Positions 25,024 through 33,594 of a stretch of 35,563 bases of DNA are shown one piece after another (position 1 is the first letter of the stretch; each line of letters starts with the position of its first letter). Origin of the DNA: an uncultured Bacillota bacterium. Its GTDB lineage: Bacteria > Bacillota_I > Bacilli_A > Izemoplasmatales > Hujiaoplasmataceae. The notes under the pieces were generated by a model that worked only from the letters and a program-made list of their open reading frames with translations, was not told where the DNA came from and did not search any database. Location of the stretch: contig CALMFM010000211.1 of the NCBI GenBank assembly GCA_937862575.1, forward strand, positions 1 through 35,563, in the 5' to 3' direction. A program made the translations under genes and the position numbers.

Positions 25024-25230
25024 TTATTTTTCTTCCTTTCTCTTTGGATTGCCTTTGACTTTAGTATTTACATTACTTACCAGATACCGAAAACTGAAGT
25101 CCGGATCAATCTCAACAATGATTACGAATAACAGTAACCCCAAACTACCTTGACCGAATCCAGTCCAATATCCAATTAAAACCTGAAAAGCTATCGAAAT
25201 TATAGCATATAAAATAATTTTAAGTTTCAT
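25024..25230 (-). CDS. 68-residue micro-membrane protein
   Basis: Starts MKLKIILYAIISIAFQVLIG, then YWTGFGQGSLGLLLF, a second helix, VEIDPDFSFRYLVSN and a basic tail NPKRKEEK. Two membrane helices with a Gly-rich turn. The open frame begins 11 codons earlier, but the promoter -10 at 25255-25260 lies there, so the ATG at 25230 is taken; GGAAG is its weak ribosome site. First gene of a two-gene unit with its 58-residue paralogue. No family recognised. Confidence 0.75.
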   Translation of the reverse strand: MKLKIILYAIISIAFQVLIGYWTGFGQGSLGLLLFVIIVEIDPDFSFRYLVSNVNTKVKGNPKRKEEK

Positions 25231-25254
25231 ATCAAATAACTTCCGTTTGTTTTG

Positions 25255-25283
25255 ATTATACAATATTAAAAGTTCATTGTAAA
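25255..25283 (-). promoter_or_regulatory. Promoter of the micro-membrane gene pair
   Basis: Minus strand TTTACA (25278-25283), 17 bases, perfect TATAAT (25255-25260), about 25 bases before the start. Confidence 0.8.
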
Positions 25284-25381
25284 ATGAGCAGACAAAATTA
25301 CCTTAAAATTATCAATTTATGTCAAATAGGCAATTTTCCAAAAAAAATATCTTTAATAGACAGAAAATATATAATATTCAG

Positions 25382-25410
25382 TTAACAAACTAAGATTTTT
25401 TTGTTATAAT
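25382..25410 (+). promoter_or_regulatory. Promoter of the zinc-ribbon cluster
   Basis: TTAACA (25382-25387), 17 bases, TATAAT (25405-25410) with TGT directly before it, so both -35 and extended -10 are present. Confidence 0.8.
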
Positions 25411-25449
25411 AAATTCAATGAAGAAACAATAGCATTAAAGGAGATAATC

Positions 25450-25749
25450 ATGGCATATTGCATAAAATGCGGAAGTCAAATCTCAGATGAAGCGGTTGTA
25501 TGTCCAAAATGTGGGGTTCAAGTGAAGCCATTGTCAGATACAACGAATCAAATCGATAATTCAGATGGTATCGGATTTGGGTTTTTAGGCTTTTTTGTGC
25601 CTATTGCCGGGTTGATTCTTTATCTGATTTGGAAAGATGACAAACCGAAAAAAGCAAAAGCAGCCGGAATCGGAGCTTTAATAAATTTAGCTTTTGATTT
25701 GGTTGTTGGAATTATTTGGTTCTTGTTTCTTGTAATTGTGTACGCTTAA
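25450..25749 (+). CDS. Zinc-ribbon membrane protein, copy 1
   Basis: 99 residues. An N-terminal zinc ribbon with Cys4, Cys7, Cys18, Cys21 (MAYCIKCG and VCPKCG) is followed by a polar linker and two hydrophobic segments (about 41-61 and 72-99). The ribbon would lie in the cytoplasm or bind a partner at the membrane. First of three tandem paralogues behind one promoter. This architecture is very common in low-GC bacteria, with no assigned role. Confidence 0.88.
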   Translation: MAYCIKCGSQISDEAVVCPKCGVQVKPLSDTTNQIDNSDGIGFGFLGFFVPIAGLILYLIWKDDKPKKAKAAGIGALINLAFDLVVGIIWFLFLVIVYA

Positions 25750-25776
25750 AGCATTATATATTTGAAGGGAGAAAGT

Positions 25777-26088
25777 ATGGCATATTGCAGAAATTGTGGT
25801 AGTGAAGTTAGTGATGAAGCAGTAGTATGTCCACATTGTGGTGTACAGGTTAAGGAATTGGCAAAAACAAAGTCTGGTGCTCACATAGTCGATTCGGGTG
25901 GATTCGGCTGGGGACTGTTGGGATTTTGCATTCCGGTAGTAGGCTTAGTTTTGTATCTGGTTTGGCGATATGATCGACCTTTGACATCCAAGGCATTGGG
26001 TATAGGTGCACTGGTTGGTTTTATATCCTCAATCATAATCTATGTAGTCTATTTTATTTTCTTTTTTGATTATTTATACTTGTATTAA
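25777..26088 (+). CDS. Zinc-ribbon membrane protein, copy 2
   Basis: 103 residues, MAYCRNCG and VCPHCG giving four zinc cysteines, then GGFGWGLLGFCIPVVGLVLYL and a second helix ending in an aromatic run. AGGGAGA precedes the ATG at 25777; a TTG at 25762 is also open but has no support. It is closer to copy 3 than to copy 1 (shared SDEAVVCPHCGVQVK and GFGWGLLGFCIP). Confidence 0.88.
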   Translation: MAYCRNCGSEVSDEAVVCPHCGVQVKELAKTKSGAHIVDSGGFGWGLLGFCIPVVGLVLYLVWRYDRPLTSKALGIGALVGFISSIIIYVVYFIFFFDYLYLY

Positions 26089-26107
26089 TAGAATATAGGA
26101 GGAGAGT

Positions 26108-26401
26108 ATGGCTTATTGTAAAAATTGCGGTAAAGAAATTAGCGACGAGGCGGTTGTTTGCCCACATTGTGGAGTTCAAGTAAAACAATTGGCAACAACT
26201 ACAACTTCCGGAGGAGCTGATGACACTGGTGGATTCGGTTGGGGACTTCTAGGATTTTGTATTCCAATCGTCGGTCTGATCTTGTATCTGGTCTGGATGA
26301 ATTCCAAACCTTTGAATGCGAAAGCGGCCGGCACTGGTGCTTTGATCGGATTTGTTCTTGGCGTAATTTCAGGTATTATATCAGCGACTTTAGGGGCCTG
26401 A
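26108..26401 (+). CDS. Zinc-ribbon membrane protein, copy 3
   Basis: 97 residues, MAYCKNCG and VCPHCG, Thr/Gly linker, GFGWGLLGFCIPIVGLILYL and a last Gly-rich helix ending SATLGA. AGGAGGAG precedes the ATG 20 bases after copy 2. It ends the array; the hairpin at 26417 follows. Copies 2 and 3 look like a recent duplication. Confidence 0.88.
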   Translation: MAYCKNCGKEISDEAVVCPHCGVQVKQLATTTTSGGADDTGGFGWGLLGFCIPIVGLILYLVWMNSKPLNAKAAGTGALIGFVLGVISGIISATLGA

Positions 26402-26416
26402 TAATTGTTTTCAATC

Positions 26417-26449
26417 AAAGTCTCGCTAAGGCGAGGCTTTATTGTTTTA
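26417..26449 (+). terminator. Terminator of the zinc-ribbon cluster
   Basis: AAAGTCTCGC pairs with GCGAGGCTTT (one G-U) around TAAG, followed by ATTGTTTT. Confidence 0.85.
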
Positions 26450-26452
26450 TTA

Positions 26453-26461
26453 TGATATAAT
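26453..26461 (+). promoter_or_regulatory. Extended -10 promoter of the DUF2085 gene
   Basis: TGA directly before TATAAT (26456-26461), with no clear -35, 25 bases before the start. Confidence 0.55.
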
Positions 26462-26485
26462 TTATTTCAAAGGTAAGGTGACATC

Positions 26486-27067
26486 ATGTTTTGCGAACAT
26501 TGCGGAAGAGAAATTTTGGAAAAATGCATCTGTTTGAGAACTAATCGGATTCGTTGGTGGGAATCCGGTTTGATTCTATTGGCGATGCTTGTTATACCAG
26601 TACATTTTCTTGTTAGAGAGTCTTTAGGAGTATCTGTCTTTTCAATTGATTTCATATTGATTTCCAATATGGTTCTCTCCACTATTTTACTGATTTTGAC
26701 CATATTGCATTTTACCTTTAAGCGACCATATCTAGCCTTATTTTTCGGATGCCATCAAAGAGTTGAGAGAAGTTTTCAGTTGTTTGGGAAGAATCTTCCC
26801 TTATGCTCTCGATGCACTGGGATCTATCTTGGAACCTTTCTTGTTTTAGCCGTAAATTATTACTTTGATTTCCCGTTTTACATTTACCTGATTGCAGGTG
26901 TTCCTTTGCTTGTAGACGGACTATTGCAGAGATATTCGCAATATACTAGCACAAACTCAAGAAGATTTATTACCGGTCTATTGTTCAGCTTGACGCTCGT
27001 ATATCTATTCTCGCTTTATAATGCATTGGTTGTTACGGTAGCCAAATGGATAATCACATTATTTTGA
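26486..27067 (+). CDS. DUF2085 membrane protein with N-terminal zinc knuckle
   Basis: 193 residues. The DUF2085 core is FFGCHQRVERSF and LPLCSRCTGIYLG (Cys89, His90, Cys107, Cys110), between several membrane helices. In addition the first 16 residues carry Cys3, Cys6, Cys14 and Cys16 (MFCEHCG and KCICL), a zinc-ribbon-like cap that plain DUF2085 proteins do not need and that echoes the three preceding genes. The family is unassigned; conserved Cys/His suggest metal binding at the membrane. AAGGTGA precedes the ATG. Confidence 0.82.
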   Translation: MFCEHCGREILEKCICLRTNRIRWWESGLILLAMLVIPVHFLVRESLGVSVFSIDFILISNMVLSTILLILTILHFTFKRPYLALFFGCHQRVERSFQLFGKNLPLCSRCTGIYLGTFLVLAVNYYFDFPFYIYLIAGVPLLVDGLLQRYSQYTSTNSRRFITGLLFSLTLVYLFSLYNALVVTVAKWIITLF

Positions 27068-27119
27068 CGATAGCATTAATTGTGTTAAACTAATACCAAA
27101 ATGATTCAGGAGGTGTGTC

Positions 27120-27452
27120 ATGCCACAATATCTAACTGATTTGCCGACTTTAATATCAAGAAAGAAAATGCGTATTCCATATATCAATAACAGATTCATC
27201 TTGCTTGCATATATTGATAATCAAGTATATGCCATCCAAGACAAATGTCCACACATGGGAGCTTCTTTATATCCTGGCAAGATAGAAGATGACGTGGTTT
27301 TCTGTAAAGATCATAACTTGGGAATATCTCTTAGAACTGGGGTGGTTGTCAATGATAGTCAAGCAGACTTTTTACGACTGGACACATATAACCGATACGT
27401 GAAAACCTACAAAGTCATCGTCAAAGACGGTAAAATATATTTAGACAATTAG
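27120..27452 (+). CDS. Stand-alone Rieske [2Fe-2S] protein
   Basis: 110 residues with both Rieske boxes: CPHMG (Cys43, His45) and CKDH (Cys62, His65), able to hold a Rieske [2Fe-2S] cluster. It is the size of the NirD/ferredoxin-component type, soluble and cytoplasmic, an electron donor to an oxygenase or reductase not encoded here. AGGAGGT stands before the ATG. It lies 52 bases behind DUF2085 and may be co-transcribed; no strong promoter lies between. The hairpin at 27470 ends the unit. Confidence 0.9.
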   Translation: MPQYLTDLPTLISRKKMRIPYINNRFILLAYIDNQVYAIQDKCPHMGASLYPGKIEDDVVFCKDHNLGISLRTGVVVNDSQADFLRLDTYNRYVKTYKVIVKDGKIYLDN

Positions 27453-27469
27453 ATACATTTAATTATGGC

Positions 27470-27508
27470 AAATCCCCTTCATTATAAATGAATGGGGATT
27501 TTCTTTTT
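27470..27508 (+). terminator. Terminator after the Rieske gene
   Basis: AAATCCCC pairs with GGGGATTT and TTCATT with AATGAA, one bulge, followed by TCTTTTT. Confidence 0.9.
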
Positions 27509-27547
27509 GGTATTTTCCTTATGAACCTTTAATAAATAAGGCATTTA

Positions 27548-27556
27548 TGCTATTAT
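27548..27556 (+). promoter_or_regulatory. Possible extended -10 of the 1465-residue gene
   Basis: TGC before TATTAT (27551-27556), 30 bases before the start; -35 poor. Confidence 0.4.
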
Positions 27557-27585
27557 TTCAATAAGAATTTCAATGAGAGGTAGAT

Positions 27586-30500
27586 ATGAAAAAAATTGCT
27601 ATAGTCTTATTCCTAACCATTTTGGGAGTCTTATTCTTTGAATTTAACATGCAAATATATGCTGAAGAAGATATCATCGGCTCTTACAATATGATTGGAA
27701 TAGAAAACTATGACTACGAATTAAGGCTAGAGGCAGTCAAACGTAGCCAGACTTTTGCTTTGGACGAAGAAAAAATAAGTTTTTATATGCTTGGAGGTGA
27801 CCTCGTCAATCAAAGTAATGGCTACTATGAATTTATTGAAAGGGATTCGGATTTAGGCTTTAAAATAGTTTTTATATCTCCTGAGGCAGGTAGATTAACC
27901 GGTGATGATTATCAAACAAAGAATTTCTATCCCGACTTGAATTCAATATTAAGAATAATTAATGCCGATAGTCTTATTTATAGATTTGTTGAAGAATCAT
28001 GGCAAGTCGAGATTGTGGATGACGACAATGACCTATTATTGTATTATGAAGAGAAAGATGGCACAAGAACGCTTTTGGAATCCGCTAATGATCCCGAATA
28101 TTCGGATGAGCAATATATCATCTCATTGGATAACTATACATTGCATAAGGAATTCAGTCATTTCGAGATGGATCATGTCTTTTCAGTTAACAGTCCCCTA
28201 AATATTGCCTTTGGGTATTCCAAAATTACTTTTAAGTCTGAGGAAATTATGTTTAGAACCTATGAAACCAGGTTATCCAAGGCTAATGAATCGGATCATA
28301 TAGAAGTTACAAGAAGGCCTTCTGATACTCTAATTGGAACAGTATTGAGGTTTGGATCTGATAGCGATGAAGGTGATAATTTGGCGATAGTTCAATCTGT
28401 GGATGAAGCCAACAACAAGATATATATCAAATACGTCAATGTATTATCATATAATACCCATGATGAAGGAACTTGGTTAAGAGCTTTTAATGATTATACA
28501 AACGGTACTGTATATGCCAATGAATATCCCAAAGTATATTTAGAACCGACATTTTGGGCGGTTGAAGAATCAGCTTTGCAGTCATTGATGGATTTCATAA
28601 CTGAAAAAGATCCATCCGGTATGTTATCGGATGTTACAGTCGAACTTGAGGATGAAGATGCTTTTGGTTATAAATTGCAGGACGTCACTTATTCTCGTGA
28701 CGGATTAAACTTCACTGGGGGTTTTAGCGGAGCATTCTATGTAGGATTTGAGTGGAATATTTTTGGTTGGTCGGTAGATGTAGGTCCTGTTAGATTAGAT
28801 TATGGCTCAGCCATGAGCGCTTTAGCCGATCAGATTTTAAGAATTAACACTTATAAAGTTGAAGCATTTAGATTTTATTTCAATCCTAACATTTTTGAAT
28901 CATATGCCGACTGGAAGATGATTAGTTTTAATCCGCCTTCAGTCTTTCCACTGACTTTCAGGCTTTATTTCGATAAAGAGTTTGAACTCATCGGTGGTAA
29001 TGTCAGATTCAATCTACCGGGGTCTGGTATCCCTTTACCTGGCGGGTTAATCTATATTGACAATATTGGTGGCGGGTTCATGTGTCCCGAGACATACGAA
29101 GTAGGAGCTAGATTTCAATCCTATGAAGGAGGATACGGTTTTCCGCTTTGGAACGCCGACGTCGACATGAGATTGGCACTAGATCAAGATTATCTCTATT
29201 TAACTGGAAGAAGTTGGTTCTTTAACAAAACCATAAGCATTGGTAATTTCGATGCGCTTGTATCCTGGAGTTACACGGAAGGCAAACAGTTCAAAGGGGT
29301 TGAAATACACGGTCAAACCGGTATAGGAGCATACAAAGTAAATGCCATTATTGATTTGACTTTCAAATTCAAGAAATACAAATCGGACGGAGAAACAAAT
29401 ACTTATATAGGAGGTTCTGGCAGCGCTTCTGTTGAAGTGTTTGGCTATACCTTTGCCGGAGTAAAGATTTCCGCAAATACATCAAGATTCCGAGGTAGTG
29501 TCAAAGTGCCAGTCATTGGTACAAAATCATTTAGTATTTATTATGAAGATGTATTAGAAAATATAACCAGTCTTGCATATATGGAAACTGCTTACGGCGG
29601 AGTCGCCAGATTGATTAACGAACAAGGCAATATGATTGTGTTGATTCCTGAGGCAAGAAAGTTAATTCAGCCAACCAATATTATCTCTTTAAGCACAAAC
29701 ACACAGGCAACCATCTTGCAACTGGACGATTTTATATCAGAAGCCGCCATTACAATAGATTACACAGGTGAGTTGGACACGGTGACGGTTGAAATGCCAG
29801 ACGGTTCGATACTGCCTGTAGAAATTGCCAGCGAAAGCACAGTTCCTGTTGAAGGCAAACTATATGCAATGGATTATGAGATAGCCGATGGCGTGAGACA
29901 ATTATATATTCAATTATTGGATGCCGATTTGGGTGATTACCAAGTTGAATATGGAAACACTGTAGTTCAAGATGTCTCCATTTATGAAATAACACAACTT
30001 CCGGAAATCGATAACTCGGAAATAATCTCCAATGTTGTAGACGATGAGCTTACATTGAGTTGGAATTTGACAAACGAGATACCGGAAACTGAGTATCATT
30101 TGACTCTGGTTTCTTTGGATGATCAAGACAATATTATAGAAAGGTATCCGATATATGAAGATGTGGTTATCGATTCAACCGATGAAATCGAAGAGAGATA
30201 TGTAGACTCTAGAGCTTTGCTTATCGATGGCACTTCATACGAGTTAAAACTAAAAATGCCTGAAAACTTGCCCTTAGGAAGGTATGCGGTTATCTTGGAA
30301 GGTGTTCTTGTTGATTCCGAAAATGAAAATCTTTACGGTGAAGCCGTAATTTCTCAGGCTTTTACTTATTCAGGAGTATCATTGTTGGCTACCCCGGACA
30401 ATCTACAGATTGAATACATCGGAAACGGTCAAAACAATATCAGTTGGTCTGATGACAGTGAAGTATCATATTGGTCTATCTTGGCAATGGACGCCTCTGG

Positions 30501-31983
30501 CAATTTGGTTGATAGTTTTACTGTCACAAGAGAAGAAATCCTTAATGGTGGGCTAATTGATGATTCCTCGGGTAGCGACTTGGTTAGTTTGGTCACTTCT
30601 ATCGGAAACAGTGACCAAACCCCTTATGTGTTTACGGCTTTAGCTTATGATACAACTTATTATTTCACAGTAGTAGCTCATCAAGAAAACACGATTATTT
30701 TATCTGACCCTTATGATTCGATCTTAAACATTATTGATATAGGAATGGTTATAGCCGGTCAAAATGAAGGAACGGTTACTTATTCTGCATTTAGTGACAT
30801 CATATCTGCTCAATATGACAGTCCGAATCATTTTGATACCGTTTTGGAGATTTATGAAGACCCGGAAGAAGTCCCGGTTTCAGAACATGAATTGAACCAA
30901 ACCCCTGAATCGAATTTGGATTATGAATATGATATGGAAGAAAACACTGATACCGAATTCTTACGTCAATCATATTCAGAAACTTTGGTTTTTAACACAT
31001 CAGTATTTGGATTAATAAGTCTAGTTCCTAACCAAGAAATCATCGGATTCGGATTAACTGTGTTACGTTCCGACGGTTCAACATTAATTGATATTCCGAC
31101 GCTGGAACTCTCATTGATTACTGATTCTGCAAACTGGTTCACTTTGCTTGCTACTTTGAATTCGGGAATTTATGATTTTACTCCTGAGGAAATAGATTTG
31201 ATATTAGATATCTATAGTAGCGGAGCGATTTCGGTAGGCGATGATTTGCGTCTGAACATCGACTTCAATCTATTGGAGACTTCTTGTATAATTGACACTA
31301 TTGCAGACGATAGATACTACCTAATGCTTGATTTTGTCAATGCCAGTCAAGATGAGACAATCTATAATTTCGAGATAATTTTAAGTCGATTTGTTCCTTC
31401 ACTATTTCTTGATTCTCTTTTGGAAGAGGATGGACTTATTAATATAACAGGTTTGGTAAATGGAGCTGCTTCATTGACTATTAACGAAGTGGAAGCGTCA
31501 ATCATCAATGGATATTTCGAAGTATCTGTTGAACTTGATGACGGGATTATTGATTATGAAATCGTTGATATTCTAGGAAATATCTATTCGGGAACAATCA
31601 CCATCGATGATGATTTATTCGCTCCGACAATAGAACTTTCGTCTTATGAGGATATAACTATCTATGTTGGAGAAAACTATGAACTTCCAACCTGTTCGGT
31701 TACTGATAATGTCGATTCGAATTTGGTTTGCCAAATCAGTGGAACCCCGGATAACATCTATATCACCGGTGAATATACCGTGGTCTTCAAAGCTATTGAT
31801 TATGCAGGTAATTCCAGTGAAGAAGTTTCGATTCTTTTGACCATATTGATGCAAGATAATCCGACACCATCACCAGTCAATCCATTGACACAGGTTCTGA
31901 CTTACATATCAATTACTATCGGTGTAATAGCCACTGGGGCTGGAACTTTCTTGTTATGGAAGAAATTCCGAATATTGCATTGA
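27586..31983 (+). CDS. Very large surface protein with Ig-like end and C-terminal membrane anchor
   Basis: 1465 residues. A signal peptide (MKKIAIVLFL to about Ala26) exports it. The body is almost entirely beta-rich: residues about 380-680 are strand-heavy and Gly/aromatic-rich (FSGAFYVGFEWNIFGW, SGSASVEVFGYTFAGVK), about 936-1045 look like a fibronectin-III module (TPDNLQIEYIG, ISWSDDSEVSYW), and about 1346-1421 form an HYR/DUF5011-type Ig domain (VTDNVDSNLVC, YAGNSSEEVSI). A Pro-rich spacer leads to one membrane helix (about 1434-1457) and the basic tail KKFRILH. There is no LPXTG motif, so it is held in the membrane. Acidic overall. It stands alone. A role in adhesion or as a giant envelope protein is inference. 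Confidence 0.85.
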   Translation: MKKIAIVLFLTILGVLFFEFNMQIYAEEDIIGSYNMIGIENYDYELRLEAVKRSQTFALDEEKISFYMLGGDLVNQSNGYYEFIERDSDLGFKIVFISPEAGRLTGDDYQTKNFYPDLNSILRIINADSLIYRFVEESWQVEIVDDDNDLLLYYEEKDGTRTLLESANDPEYSDEQYIISLDNYTLHKEFSHFEMDHVFSVNSPLNIAFGYSKITFKSEEIMFRTYETRLSKANESDHIEVTRRPSDTLIGTVLRFGSDSDEGDNLAIVQSVDEANNKIYIKYVNVLSYNTHDEGTWLRAFNDYTNGTVYANEYPKVYLEPTFWAVEESALQSLMDFITEKDPSGMLSDVTVELEDEDAFGYKLQDVTYSRDGLNFTGGFSGAFYVGFEWNIFGWSVDVGPVRLDYGSAMSALADQILRINTYKVEAFRFYFNPNIFESYADWKMISFNPPSVFPLTFRLYFDKEFELIGGNVRFNLPGSGIPLPGGLIYIDNIGGGFMCPETYEVGARFQSYEGGYGFPLWNADVDMRLALDQDYLYLTGRSWFFNKTISIGNFDALVSWSYTEGKQFKGVEIHGQTGIGAYKVNAIIDLTFKFKKYKSDGETNTYIGGSGSASVEVFGYTFAGVKISANTSRFRGSVKVPVIGTKSFSIYYEDVLENITSLAYMETAYGGVARLINEQGNMIVLIPEARKLIQPTNIISLSTNTQATILQLDDFISEAAITIDYTGELDTVTVEMPDGSILPVEIASESTVPVEGKLYAMDYEIADGVRQLYIQLLDADLGDYQVEYGNTVVQDVSIYEITQLPEIDNSEIISNVVDDELTLSWNLTNEIPETEYHLTLVSLDDQDNIIERYPIYEDVVIDSTDEIEERYVDSRALLIDGTSYELKLKMPENLPLGRYAVILEGVLVDSENENLYGEAVISQAFTYSGVSLLATPDNLQIEYIGNGQNNISWSDDSEVSYWSILAMDASGNLVDSFTVTREEILNGGLIDDSSGSDLVSLVTSIGNSDQTPYVFTALAYDTTYYFTVVAHQENTIILSDPYDSILNIIDIGMVIAGQNEGTVTYSAFSDIISAQYDSPNHFDTVLEIYEDPEEVPVSEHELNQTPESNLDYEYDMEENTDTEFLRQSYSETLVFNTSVFGLISLVPNQEIIGFGLTVLRSDGSTLIDIPTLELSLITDSANWFTLLATLNSGIYDFTPEEIDLILDIYSSGAISVGDDLRLNIDFNLLETSCIIDTIADDRYYLMLDFVNASQDETIYNFEIILSRFVPSLFLDSLLEEDGLINITGLVNGAASLTINEVEASIINGYFEVSVELDDGIIDYEIVDILGNIYSGTITIDDDLFAPTIELSSYEDITIYVGENYELPTCSVTDNVDSNLVCQISGTPDNIYITGEYTVVFKAIDYAGNSSEEVSILLTILMQDNPTPSPVNPLTQVLTYISITIGVIATGAGTFLLWKKFRILH

Positions 31984-31993
31984 AAACAAATTA

Positions 31994-32022
31994 AAAGGCT
32001 AGGGTTTAACCAAGCCTTTTTC
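31994..32022. terminator. Bidirectional terminator between the surface protein and McrC-like genes
   Basis: AAAGGCT pairs with AGCCTTT and GG with CC, followed by TTTTCT; A-rich on the left side. Confidence 0.8.
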
Positions 32023-32036
32023 TAATATATACTATT

Positions 32037-33581
32037 TCATTCCTCATGTATTCTATTACAATGCGGACAGACTATCTCACCTTTGTTATTTATCTTGGTG
32101 ATATTTCTAAAAAACATGAGTGATTCAATTTGTCTGTCGTAATACCAATATTCGTCTTGTTTGAAATTTGATTTGTTAATAACATGCTTTTTTAAATGAG
32201 TGTCGTCGGTGTAGAAGTACGTTTTTCCGGTTTCTTCGCAGACGTTTTGTTTAATTTGCGTAAAGCAGTCTTCACACTCGTAAAAGTCATGATACTTGTC
32301 CTTATGTAGTCTGCTCCCGCAGAATGGACATACTTCCCTAGTTGTGTCAGAATAGATCATTCCGCGCAGAATTATTTGTTGGACTCTTCGGAAGGAATCG
32401 ATATCCTCCATACTGATATATACGTCGTCTCTTTCAAGATAATCGTCATCGAACTGGTTGACTACGACCACTTCGTCGACTTTATAATCCTTCTTGTATT
32501 TATTTAGAGTCTCGATATAATAGACATCACTGGTAATAATGATTCCATATGGTTTATCCTTTGTGAATCTTAGGATTATCTCATTGTCGTCATTATTGGT
32601 AATATCCAATTGCCAACCTTTAAAATTAAAGGAGATTTCCAGTGAATTCAAGTTGATTTTAGCTTTAGGGTCGATGATGAAATTGAAATGTCCAACTGCG
32701 AAAATTGTAAGAATTTGCACATACATCAAATAGTTTCTTCGAAGTGATTCATAGTCGAAATCAGCCGGCTTTTCTTCAATCTTAATTTGGTTGCTCAACA
32801 AAAGTTTATAGGTTCGATAGATTAAACGATAATCTTTTTGCATCAAGAAGATATTCGTCTTCTTAAGTGAGAGATTTCTATTTCGCTTGAGATTTCTTTT
32901 ATAAATCGGCTTAATTAATCGCGGATTGATTGTTTGGCTAATAAATGATAGCTCACTTAACATTTTTTTGGATAATGTCAGATATTGACTGAAATCTCTA
33001 ATATATCCAGTATGTAACTTACCTAAAGCCAAGAAGTAGTTCAAATGATTGACCTTCTCCAATAAATTGAATTTCAAAACAGAATTGGCATATAACATAC
33101 TATTCAAGGTTCGGCTGTTTTTTCTGATCCAAGATAGAATATCATCTATATAATTACAAAAAATCACATTTTCATAAATGCTATAATCGTCTTCATATAT
33201 TCTAGTTAATAATTTTCGGGGTTTAACACCCTTTTTTGTTATATTGGATACATATTGAGCGTGGTTCGCCAAATGAAGTAGCGTGTTTTGATTTATCACT
33301 CTGGCGTTCTCAACTGGGAATACGTCATCGGTGTCTTTAAGAATAATTATCGGCTTACTGAAAATCCTTTTGATTGCGGGAGTTGTCTTTTTGATATTGA
33401 AAATCATAGTCTCAAGTTTCTCGAAATCAAAATCCGGTTCGACCGAAAATAATGTCATATCGTGAACCACATAGTAGTCGAACTCGATATATGACATTAT
33501 TTGGTGATTATTCGCAAATTCCTTAATGCCTTCCAGAAGCGAAGAAAAGCGATTGTATTCCTCTATTTTTGATCTGTCCAT
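32037..33581 (-). CDS. McrC/DUF2357-like zinc-ribbon protein, apparently lacking nuclease residues
   Basis: 514 residues, encoded 13 bases after an McrB-type ATPase and surely its partner. Residues about 125-165 (PRKLLTRIYEDDYSIYENV and following helix) match the helical region of DUF2357/McrC-like proteins with their Tyr-Glu-Asn mark. Residues about 285-390 would correspond to the PD-(D/E)XK nuclease, but I cannot find the PD and (D/E)xK residues there; NEIILRFTKDKPYGIIIT stands where DAKYK is usual. The C-terminal 100 residues carry two zinc sites: Cys418/Cys421 with Cys436/Cys439, and Cys505/Cys508 (CPHCNRIH). No signal or membrane helix. The family link is moderate, the loss of catalysis is inference. 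Confidence 0.65.
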   Translation of the reverse strand: MDRSKIEEYNRFSSLLEGIKEFANNHQIMSYIEFDYYVVHDMTLFSVEPDFDFEKLETMIFNIKKTTPAIKRIFSKPIIILKDTDDVFPVENARVINQNTLLHLANHAQYVSNITKKGVKPRKLLTRIYEDDYSIYENVIFCNYIDDILSWIRKNSRTLNSMLYANSVLKFNLLEKVNHLNYFLALGKLHTGYIRDFSQYLTLSKKMLSELSFISQTINPRLIKPIYKRNLKRNRNLSLKKTNIFLMQKDYRLIYRTYKLLLSNQIKIEEKPADFDYESLRRNYLMYVQILTIFAVGHFNFIIDPKAKINLNSLEISFNFKGWQLDITNNDDNEIILRFTKDKPYGIIITSDVYYIETLNKYKKDYKVDEVVVVNQFDDDYLERDDVYISMEDIDSFRRVQQIILRGMIYSDTTREVCPFCGSRLHKDKYHDFYECEDCFTQIKQNVCEETGKTYFYTDDTHLKKHVINKSNFKQDEYWYYDRQIESLMFFRNITKINNKGEIVCPHCNRIHEE

Positions 33582-33594
33582 GTATCATTTCACA

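Noticed and set aside
26176-26418. 80-residue minus-strand frame across zinc-ribbon copy 3
   Set aside because: It is the shadow of a duplicated gene with clear plus-strand signals.
31615-31854. 79-residue minus-strand frame inside the surface protein gene
   Set aside because: It lies opposite the Ig-like domain and has no signals of its own.
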